The notes under the pieces are model-generated. The model saw only the letters and a list, made by a program, of their open reading frames with translations, did not search any database and was not told the origin of the DNA. From assembly GCA_017619295.1 (NCBI GenBank), contig JAFZSQ010000010.1, forward strand, positions 1-36,816: DNA of 36,816 bases, written 5' to 3'. Shown here one piece after another: positions 30,614-36,816 of this stretch; position 1 is the stretch's first letter; each line of letters begins with the position of its first letter. The translations under genes were made by a program, and so were the position numbers. Origin of the DNA: Lachnospiraceae bacterium. GTDB taxonomy: Bacteria; Bacillota; Clostridia; Lachnospirales; Lachnospiraceae.

Positions 30614-31942
30614 ATGGCTAAAGAAAGAGTTATTCAATTTGGAGAAGGGGGATTTTTACGAGGATTCGTAGACTACTTCCTTTATAAGCTCAATGAAAAG
30701 GGAGTTTGGGAAGGGAAGGTTGTTATAGTTCAGCCCATAGAGAAGGGCATGTGTGACATGCTTATGCAGCAAAATTGCGAGTACAATCTGTACCTTCGTG
30801 GAATCGAGAAGGGGGAGGTTATTAACGAAAGAACTCACATAGATGTTATATCAAGATGCGTTAATCCCTATACAGAAAACGATGAGTACATGAAACTGGC
30901 TGAGAATCCGGATTTCAGATTCATTGTTTCCAACACGACGGAAGCCGGGATAGAGTATCTCGGAACAGAAAAACTTGAGGATAAACCGGCCAAGTCCTAT
31001 CCCTCAAAACTTACCCAACTTCTTTATAAGAGATTTACCTTGGGCTTGCCGGGTTTTATTCTGCTTCCCTGCGAACTGATTGATGACAACGGGGATAATC
31101 TTAAAAAGTGCGTGTTGAAATACGCAGAACTTTGGAATCTTGGAGATGATTTTATCCGCTGGATAAATGAGGAGAATGACTTCTGCAATACTCTGGTGGA
31201 CAGAATAGTTACCGGTTATCCGAAGGACGAGGCTGAAAAGCTCTGGGAAGAGATAGGATATAAAGACAATCTTTTGGACACAGCAGAGATTTTCCATCTC
31301 TGGGTAATAGGAGGACATCACGAGGATGAGCTTCCCTTCAATAAGGCGGGCTACAACATTGTCTGGACAGATGATGTTAAGCCTTACAAGAGAAGAAAGG
31401 TGCGTATCTTAAACGGAGGCCATACTTCCATGGTTCTTGGCGCTTATCTTTATGGACTTACCACCGTGGGAGAATGCCTTAAAGATGAGACAGTATCAGC
31501 CTTTTTAAAGAAGTGCATTTTCGATGAAATCATACCGACTTTGGGTAATACTCAGACAGATATTGATTTTGGAAACGCTGTTTTGGAGAGATTTTCAAAT
31601 CCCTTTATCAAGCATCAGCTTCTTTCAATTGCGTTAAATTCGGTATCCAAGTTCCAGGTAAGGGTACTGCCTACCATTCTCGAATATAAAGAGAAATTTG
31701 GAGTTTACCCTCCCGCACTGACTTTTTCAATGGCGGCACTTATCGCCTTCTACAGAACCGACAATGCAAATGACGGTGAGGAGATTGTGAAATTCATGAA
31801 GACCGCTTCTGTTTCGGAGATTCTTAAGAGGGAGGACTACTGGCAGAAGGATTTGTCGGATATGATTCCTCTTGTCCGGGAATACTATGACCTGATTGAG
31901 AAAAAGGGAATGGCTGAAGCTTATAAGGCGGTCCTTAATTAG
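30614..31942 (+). CDS. uxaB: Tagaturonate reductase (altronate oxidoreductase) UxaB
   Basis: UxaB reduces D-tagaturonate to D-altronate with NADH, the second step of galacturonate breakdown. The 442-residue protein is of the mannitol dehydrogenase family: Rossmann opening VIQFGEGGFLRGFVDYF (5-21), VSNTTEAGIEY, the LPCELIDDNGDNLK segment, and the C-terminal domain with VRILNGGHTSMVLGAYLYGL. ATG 30614 follows AAGGAGAAAG; the longer frame from 30542 would start inside rhaB. Its position between rhaB and uxaA, away from any uronate isomerase (uxaC) gene, is unusual. UxuB (mannonate type) is the main alternative, but the GEGGFLRGF start and the uxaA partner favour UxaB. Confidence 0.88.
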   Translation: MAKERVIQFGEGGFLRGFVDYFLYKLNEKGVWEGKVVIVQPIEKGMCDMLMQQNCEYNLYLRGIEKGEVINERTHIDVISRCVNPYTENDEYMKLAENPDFRFIVSNTTEAGIEYLGTEKLEDKPAKSYPSKLTQLLYKRFTLGLPGFILLPCELIDDNGDNLKKCVLKYAELWNLGDDFIRWINEENDFCNTLVDRIVTGYPKDEAEKLWEEIGYKDNLLDTAEIFHLWVIGGHHEDELPFNKAGYNIVWTDDVKPYKRRKVRILNGGHTSMVLGAYLYGLTTVGECLKDETVSAFLKKCIFDEIIPTLGNTQTDIDFGNAVLERFSNPFIKHQLLSIALNSVSKFQVRVLPTILEYKEKFGVYPPALTFSMAALIAFYRTDNANDGEEIVKFMKTASVSEILKREDYWQKDLSDMIPLVREYYDLIEKKGMAEAYKAVLN

Positions 31943-31955
31943 AAAGAGGCGACGT

Positions 31956-33443
31956 ATGGCTGAATTTATAAGAATTAACGAAGCGGATAATGTGGTAGTA
32001 GCACTGACGGAGTTAAAGAAGGGAAGAATTCTTGATGTGGACGGGGAAAAAACAGAAATAATCTCCGACATTGAAAGAGGCCACAAGATTGCAATAAAAG
32101 ATATTCCTGCCGAGGAGGATGTAATCAAATATGGCTATCCCATAGGTAAAGCCACATGTGAAATCAAAAAAGGCGAGCATGTTCACGTTCATAACCTGAA
32201 AACCGCACTGGGGGACGATATGGTCTATACATATAATCCCGTGGAAACTAGTAAGACCGAGGCACAGGGTCTTGCTGATTATTTCATGGGTTATGAAAGA
32301 AAGAACGGAAAAGTGGGAATAAGAAATAATCTTTGGATTATTCCCACGGTAGGCTGCGTTGTCTCTGTGGCAAAAGAGATTGCGAACCTATGCCAGGATC
32401 TGGTGGGAGAGGGCGTTGACGAAATTGTGGCTTTTTCCCATCCTTATGGATGCTCTCAGCTTGGGGACGATCAGGAGAATACAAGAACCATTCTGGCAGA
32501 TTTAATTAATCATCCCAATGTGGGTGGAGTGCTGGTTTTGGGCCTTGGCTGTGAAAACTCCAACATACCCGTTTTAAAAGAGTACTTAAAAGAGACTGAT
32601 GAAGAGCGGGTAAGATTCCTCGTATGCCAGGAGGTGGAAGATGAAATCGACGAGGGCATAAAGCTTGTGGAGGAATTGGCCCTTAGGTGCAAAAAAGATA
32701 AACGAACAAAACAGAGTGTGGAAAAGTTGGCAGTGGGATTAAAGTGCGGAGGATCGGACGGTTTGTCCGGCATCACTGCAAACCCTGTTGTAGGGGCTTT
32801 CTCGGATATTCTGACAAGCAAGAACGGAACAACAATCCTTACGGAGGTTCCCGAGATGTTTGGGGCCGAGACCATTCTTATGAATCGGGCCAAGGACAGG
32901 GAAACCTTTGACAAGACCGTAAAACTAATTAAAGACTTCAAAGATTATTTCAGAGCACACGGCCAGACTATATATGAAAATCCATCTCCCGGAAATAAAG
33001 CGGGAGGAATATCAACCCTCGAGGATAAATCCCTTGGCTGCACACAGAAATCCGGCACATCTACGGTGGTGGATGTATTAAGCTACGGAGAAAAGGTCAA
33101 AGAAAGAGGGCTTAACCTTTTGTCTGCCCCCGGGAACGATCTGGTGGCAGCCACGGCTTTGGCTTCGGCTGATGCGCAGATTGTGCTTTTTACCACAGGA
33201 AGAGGAACGCCCTTTGCGTGTCCTGTTCCAACTGTAAAGATATCTACCAATACACCTCTTTATTTGAAAAAGAAAAATTGGATAGATTTCGACTGCGGCT
33301 CTCTTTTGGAGAATAAGAAAAAGGATGAGCTGGCGAAAGAACTGTATTCCCTGGTTATAAGAATTGCAAACGGGGAGCGGGTAAAGAGTGAAATTTCGGG
33401 TTACACAGACCTGGCTATTTTCAAACAGGGAGTAACTCTGTGA
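31956..33443 (+). CDS. uxaA: Altronate dehydratase UxaA
   Basis: UxaA converts D-altronate to 2-keto-3-deoxygluconate. The 495-residue protein has an N-terminal SAF domain (about 1-95) and the large C-terminal catalytic domain, with VGIRNNLWIIPTVGCV, FSHPYGCSQLGDDQENT, LGLGCENS, KCGGSDGLSGITANPVVG, GGISTLEDKSLGCTQKSGTS and FTTGRGTPF, all conserved in UxaA. AAAGAGGCG precedes ATG 31956; an upstream in-frame start at 31896 lies in uxaB and is rejected. It lies 13 bases after uxaB, so the reductase and dehydratase form a unit inserted in the rhamnose operon. Confidence 0.93.
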   Translation: MAEFIRINEADNVVVALTELKKGRILDVDGEKTEIISDIERGHKIAIKDIPAEEDVIKYGYPIGKATCEIKKGEHVHVHNLKTALGDDMVYTYNPVETSKTEAQGLADYFMGYERKNGKVGIRNNLWIIPTVGCVVSVAKEIANLCQDLVGEGVDEIVAFSHPYGCSQLGDDQENTRTILADLINHPNVGGVLVLGLGCENSNIPVLKEYLKETDEERVRFLVCQEVEDEIDEGIKLVEELALRCKKDKRTKQSVEKLAVGLKCGGSDGLSGITANPVVGAFSDILTSKNGTTILTEVPEMFGAETILMNRAKDRETFDKTVKLIKDFKDYFRAHGQTIYENPSPGNKAGGISTLEDKSLGCTQKSGTSTVVDVLSYGEKVKERGLNLLSAPGNDLVAATALASADAQIVLFTTGRGTPFACPVPTVKISTNTPLYLKKKNWIDFDCGSLLENKKKDELAKELYSLVIRIANGERVKSEISGYTDLAIFKQGVTL

Positions 33444-33459
33444 AAAGGGAAGGAAAGAG

Positions 33460-34722
33460 ATGACTGTAAAAGAAAGATATTTGGAATCAAAGAAAGTATT
33501 TGAAGAACTTGGAATTGATGTTGATAAAGCTATAGAGAAACTGGAGAGAGTTCCTGTAAGTCTCCATTGCTGGCAGGGAGATGATGTAACGGGTTTTGAC
33601 CAGGACGGACCCTTAACCGGAGGAATTCAGACAACCGGAAACTACCCCGGGAAGGCAAGAACTCCCGAAGAACTTATGCAGGATATGGAGAAGGCCATGT
33701 CCCTGTGTCCCGGTAAAAAGAAACTGAATCTCCATGCAAGCTATGCCGTTTTCGAGAACGGTGAGTTTGTGGACCGAGATAAGATTGAGCCTAAACATTT
33801 CAAGAAATGGGCAGAGTTTGCCAGGAAGCATAACATGGGCGTGGACTTTAATCCCACGTTTTTCTCACATCCCATGGCAAAGGAGGGCCTGACTCTTTCA
33901 AGCCCTGACCCTGAGGTGAGAAAGTTCTGGATTAATCACGGAAAAGCCTGCATTAGAATCTCGGAATTTTTCGCAAAGGAGACAGGGATTCCCTGCGTAA
34001 TGAACATCTGGATCGGAGACGGCTATAAGGACGTTCCCGCTGACAGAATGGGTCCCAGAATCAGATATAAGGAATCCATCGAAGAAATCCTAAAGGAGCC
34101 CTTTGACCCTGAGCTTGTGAAAGTAACGGTGGAGTCAAAGGTTTTCGGAATCGGAGTGGAGTCGTACACTGCAGGGAGCGCAGAATTCACCCTCATGTTT
34201 GCGGCGACTCACAAGGGCTGTCTGCCTCTTATGGATAACGGACATTACCATCCCACAGAGGTGGTATCGGACAAGATACCCGCACTTCTTGTGTACTTCC
34301 CTGAGATAGCTCTCCATATCACAAGAGGCGTCAGATGGGATTCCGACCATGTGGTTATTCTTGATGATGAAACCAAAGAGATTGCAAAGGAGATAGTCAG
34401 ATGCGACGCCCTTGATAGAGTTTATATAGCACTGGATTTCTTTGACGCAAGCATTAACAGAATCTCAGCCTGGGCAGTGGGCTTAAGAAGCCTTGAGAAG
34501 GCTCTTCTTATGGCAATGCTGACTCCCTGGTCAAAACTTAAGACTCTCCAGGATGAGAACAGATTTACAGAACTTATGTCAACCAACGAGGCAATGAAAA
34601 TGCTTCCCTTCGGAGATATCTGGAACTACTACTGCGAGAAGAACGGCGTGGCAGCAGATCTGGAACTCTTCGGGGAAGTTGATAAGTACGAAAAAGAAGT
34701 GTTGTTAAAGAGAGGTAACTGA
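33460..34722 (+). CDS. rhaA: L-rhamnose isomerase RhaA
   Basis: RhaA interconverts L-rhamnose and L-rhamnulose using divalent metal. The 420-residue protein fits family length and has the typical VPVSLHCWQGDDVTGFD (31-47), LHASYAVFENG, FNPTFFSHPMAKEGLTLSSP, MNIWIGDGYKD, MDNGHYHPTEV metal-region motif and RGVRWDSDHVVILDDE. It starts at ATG 33460 after AAGGGAAGG and ends one base before rhaD, indicating coupled translation. In this operon the isomerase comes after the kinase and the two altronate genes, so the order is not that of the E. coli rhaBAD operon. Confidence 0.96.
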   Translation: MTVKERYLESKKVFEELGIDVDKAIEKLERVPVSLHCWQGDDVTGFDQDGPLTGGIQTTGNYPGKARTPEELMQDMEKAMSLCPGKKKLNLHASYAVFENGEFVDRDKIEPKHFKKWAEFARKHNMGVDFNPTFFSHPMAKEGLTLSSPDPEVRKFWINHGKACIRISEFFAKETGIPCVMNIWIGDGYKDVPADRMGPRIRYKESIEEILKEPFDPELVKVTVESKVFGIGVESYTAGSAEFTLMFAATHKGCLPLMDNGHYHPTEVVSDKIPALLVYFPEIALHITRGVRWDSDHVVILDDETKEIAKEIVRCDALDRVYIALDFFDASINRISAWAVGLRSLEKALLMAMLTPWSKLKTLQDENRFTELMSTNEAMKMLPFGDIWNYYCEKNGVAADLELFGEVDKYEKEVLLKRGN

Positions 34723-34723
34723 T

Positions 34724-35545
34724 ATGAAGGTGCTTGAAGCAAAGTTTGTTAAGGACTTCTGCAAAATGTGCGATGACGGCTATTCAATGGGCTGGCATGA
34801 AAGAAACGGCGGAAATCTGTCCTATAGAATTAAGCATGAGGAAGCTGAGAGTATAAAGGATGACCTTAATGGCTTCGGAGATTGGAAACCTATTGGAACC
34901 ACAGTGCCGAACCTTGCAGGTGAATGCTTCCTTGTGACGGGCTCCGGCAAATACTTCGCTAACATAAAGGCAGACCCTGAAAGCAATATAGGAATTATCA
35001 GTGTTGATGATAAGGGTGAAAATTACAAGGTTTTGTGGGGCCTTAAGAATAACGCAAGACCTACCAGCGAGCTTCCCACTCATCTCATGAACCATGAGGT
35101 AAAGAAGCAATCCACAGACGGGAAATACCGTGTAATATATCACGCCCATCCCGTAAATCTTATTGCCCTTACCTTTGTTTTGCCCCTGGATGATAAAACA
35201 TTTACAAGGGAATTGTGGGAGACCATGACAGAGTGCCCCGTTATTTTCCCCTCAGGTGTGGGAGTAGTGCCCTGGATGGTTCCCGGAGGCAGAGATATTG
35301 CCTTGGCAACCGTTGAGAAGATGAAAGAATATGATGTGGCTGTATGGGCTCATCATGGATTATTTGCTTCAGGGGAGGACTTCGACCTAACCTTCGGACT
35401 GATGCATACAGTGGAGAAAGCTTCGGAGGTTCTTGTGAAGATTCTTTCCATGACCGACAGAAGGAGACAGACCATTACTTCCGACGATTTCAGAAATTTG
35501 GCCAAGGATTTTAACATCACAATACCTGAAAAATTTTTGAAATAA
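34724..35545 (+). CDS. rhaD: Rhamnulose-1-phosphate aldolase RhaD
   Basis: RhaD splits L-rhamnulose 1-phosphate into dihydroxyacetone phosphate and L-lactaldehyde. The 273-residue class II aldolase has catalytic E116 in TSELPTH, zinc ligands H140 and H142 in YHAHPVN and H211 in AHHGLF, each one residue before the equivalent position as I recall it for E. coli RhaD. NGGNLSYR (28-35) and TGSGKYF (72-78) form the phosphate site. It begins one base after the rhaA stop. No lactaldehyde reductase or dehydrogenase gene follows in this window. It is the last gene of the operon. Confidence 0.95.
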   Translation: MKVLEAKFVKDFCKMCDDGYSMGWHERNGGNLSYRIKHEEAESIKDDLNGFGDWKPIGTTVPNLAGECFLVTGSGKYFANIKADPESNIGIISVDDKGENYKVLWGLKNNARPTSELPTHLMNHEVKKQSTDGKYRVIYHAHPVNLIALTFVLPLDDKTFTRELWETMTECPVIFPSGVGVVPWMVPGGRDIALATVEKMKEYDVAVWAHHGLFASGEDFDLTFGLMHTVEKASEVLVKILSMTDRRRQTITSDDFRNLAKDFNITIPEKFLK

Positions 35546-35657
35546 AGAGAGCTCGTTTACATAAAGTTATCCACACTCAAGTAAATTTAGTTCGAAAAAC
35601 CCCCTTTTAATAGAATTATTTGTGACAATTTAGAAGAATATAGACTGGCATGTTAGT

Positions 35658-35700
35658 AAAATGTATACTTCTACTCAGACAGTGGAGGTATACATTTTTT
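35658..35700 (+). terminator. Terminator or leader attenuator between rhaD and the CBM gene
   Basis: An 11-bp perfect stem (AAAATGTATAC / GTATACATTTT) extends inward by six more pairs (two G-U) to a 7-base loop, then T runs to 35700. It lies 113 bases after rhaD and only 31 bases before the next start codon, so besides ending the rha-uxa transcript it could sit in the leader of the secreted-protein gene. Confidence 0.82.
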
Positions 35701-35731
35701 AATTATCAAAATATTATGAGGGAGGTTACAA

Positions 35732-36816
35732 ATGTATAAGAGATTTCTACGAATTCTTGCGGCAGCGGGTGCTACCGTGATTGGTTTCAGCACCCTTGCA
35801 TTTCCGCTTACAGCTTTGGCTGCAGGCGGATTTCAAACAATCAAAGGCAGCAATATGGTGGAGTACCACGGAAGTTATGATGCTGCAAATTTCCCATATG
35901 AAAGATTAAACGCCGAATTTACAACTTCGGCCATCACAGTGGACGGAATTCTTGAGGACGCATATAACGCTTCAACAGCTTCAAGAATAGACAATGCGAA
36001 GGCCGCTGACGCTAAAGGTTATGGACTCGAGCAACAACAAACTTACGGCGAACTAAGGGCTCTTTGGGATGGCCCCGTTCTCTATCTTGGAATAAGTGTT
36101 TACGAAGGTAGCGTCATAACAAGTACAGGAACCAAAAAAGGAGCGGTTGGAAACCCTGCAGCAGCCGGAATTGAAGTTACTGAGGGCTGGAGTAAAAAGG
36201 TTAAGGATACTGCGGACAGCGTGGTAATTGCAGTGGACTTATATAACGATAAAACTGACTACGAAATAGATACAGCCGGATTGGTTGCTATAGATGCACT
36301 TGGACAGCTTTATTATTTCTCAAATTCTAATATTCCTTCCCTTGGGAGCCCACTGGGAGACCCGAATCATCCGGAATACATGAATATCATAAAGGGCTAT
36401 GCAGCCGCACCTATGTACGATGATGAGAATAAGCAGATTGGATATAACGTGGAGGTTGCCCTTCAGATAGAGGATCTGAAACCAAGTAATGGGACAGAGG
36501 TGGGTATTGACGTCAAGATAAATGATGTGAATGATATTGTCACCGGTTATACCAAGGAGCAAAGACCTAATCCAGATTATGTTCCGCCCACAACCCCAGA
36601 TCCCGGCCAAACAGATCCGGGCCAGACAGATCCCGGTCAGACAGACCCCGGCCAAACAGACCCCGGCCAAACAGACCCCGGTCAAACAGATCCCGGTCAG
36701 ACAGACCCGGGTCAGACAGACCCGGGCCAGACAGATCCCAGTCAGACAGATCCCGGTCAGACAGACCCCGGTCAAACAGACCCCGGTCAAACAGATCCCG
36801 GTCAGACAGACCCGGG
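35732..36816 (+). CDS. Secreted CBM9-like protein with DPGQT repeats (partial)
   Basis: The frame is open to the window end; 361 codons are visible. A signal peptide (basic YKR, hydrophobic to about 28, cleavage after ALA at residue 30) is followed by a domain like the CBM9/DOMON-type sugar-binding modules of xylanases (about 60-275): TTSAITVDGILEDAYNA, ELRALWDGPVLYLGISVY and IGYNVEVALQIEDLKPSNGTEVGIDVKIND. From residue 290 a (DPGQT)n linker runs off the end. GGGAGG precedes the ATG. The likely product is a large cell-surface or secreted carbohydrate-active protein whose catalytic or anchoring part lies beyond the window. Its position next to the rha-uxa operon fits plant-wall use, but whether it targets xylan, pectin or another glycan is unknown. 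Confidence 0.8.
   Translation, partial: MYKRFLRILAAAGATVIGFSTLAFPLTALAAGGFQTIKGSNMVEYHGSYDAANFPYERLNAEFTTSAITVDGILEDAYNASTASRIDNAKAADAKGYGLEQQQTYGELRALWDGPVLYLGISVYEGSVITSTGTKKGAVGNPAAAGIEVTEGWSKKVKDTADSVVIAVDLYNDKTDYEIDTAGLVAIDALGQLYYFSNSNIPSLGSPLGDPNHPEYMNIIKGYAAAPMYDDENKQIGYNVEVALQIEDLKPSNGTEVGIDVKINDVNDIVTGYTKEQRPNPDYVPPTTPDPGQTDPGQTDPGQTDPGQTDPGQTDPGQTDPGQTDPGQTDPGQTDPSQTDPGQTDPGQTDPGQTDPGQTDP
36599..36816 (+). repeat. 15-bp coding minisatellite encoding DPGQT
   Basis: Fourteen full 15-base units and a partial fifteenth read GAY-CCN-GGY-CAR-ACA without frame breaks. Nearly all differences are silent; the only amino acid change is copy 10 (36734-36748), which encodes DPSQT. Some adjacent blocks are identical, pointing to recent duplication by slippage or unequal exchange. 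Confidence 0.95.

Noticed and set aside
36320-36790. Minus-strand frame of 156 codons full of LTGVCLTG-type repeats
   Set aside because: It is the antisense reading of the DPGQT minisatellite; the plus strand has a signal peptide, ribosome site and domain structure.
36599-36816. Tandem repeats as a possible CRISPR array
   Set aside because: The units are contiguous 15-mers without spacers and stay in a coding frame.

Overview
The window looks like a chromosomal segment from an anaerobic Firmicute of the Lachnospiraceae, most like Butyrivibrio or Pseudobutyrivibrio. The reasons are the housekeeping order HU - rqcP - divIC - tilS - hpt - ftsH, AGGAGG-type ribosome binding sites with frequent GTG/TTG starts, many intrinsic terminators, CUT2 sugar transport run by a LytS/YesN-type two-component system, and genes for plant cell-wall sugars. 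This assignment is an inference from gene content. I see no rRNA, tRNA, CRISPR array, insertion sequence or prophage.

Layout. (1) 1-4800: housekeeping block. The HU gene carries an in-frame TAA at codon 30; then rqcP, divIC, tilS, hpt and ftsH. The sporulation genes yabP/yabQ, which separate rqcP and divIC in Bacillus, are absent. (2) 4800-5800: a lone XRE-type regulator with a tail of regular 27-residue repeats. (3) 5733-6043: a gene-free stretch with three terminator-like hairpins and an extended -10 promoter. (4) 6044-16540: a sugar sensing and uptake locus. It holds a membrane-anchored sugar-binding sensor, a LytS-like histidine kinase, a YesN-like response regulator, a XylF-like lipoprotein, a ChvE-like lipoprotein, a double ABC ATPase and two paralogous permeases. 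(5) 16541-18760: a cytoplasmic GH13 alpha-glucanase with its own promoter and a LacI/CcpA-type operator. (6) 18760-22505: a zinc-ribbon membrane protein, a DUF5685 protein and a DnaJ-domain protein in tight linkage, then a YhhN-family membrane protein and a lipid kinase. (7) 22521-24940: a PadR - HAAS-domain - DUF4097 module with a strong promoter covered by palindromes. (8) 24945-27243: a membrane-anchored SurA/PrsA-like foldase and a CPBP intramembrane protease. (9) 27228-28112: a short-chain dehydrogenase. (10) 28103-35545: an AraC regulator diverging from rhaB-uxaB-uxaA-rhaA-rhaD, which mixes rhamnose catabolism with the altronate branch of galacturonate catabolism. (11) 35732-end: the start of a secreted protein with a CBM9-like domain and a DPGQT repeat tract running off the window.

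How the genes work together. The sensor/transporter locus probably senses an extracellular monosaccharide and drives its uptake. The rha-uxa operon is best explained by growth on rhamnogalacturonan I, whose backbone alternates rhamnose and galacturonic acid. The GH13 enzyme would process intracellular alpha-glucans. Together with the secreted CBM protein these suit a plant-fibre degrader of the gut or rumen. The most noteworthy points are the disrupted HU gene, the predicted leaderless sensor gene, the three-receptor sugar locus with paired operators, the DUF5685/DnaJ/zinc-ribbon cluster, the mixed rha-uxa operon and the minisatellite-encoded linker.
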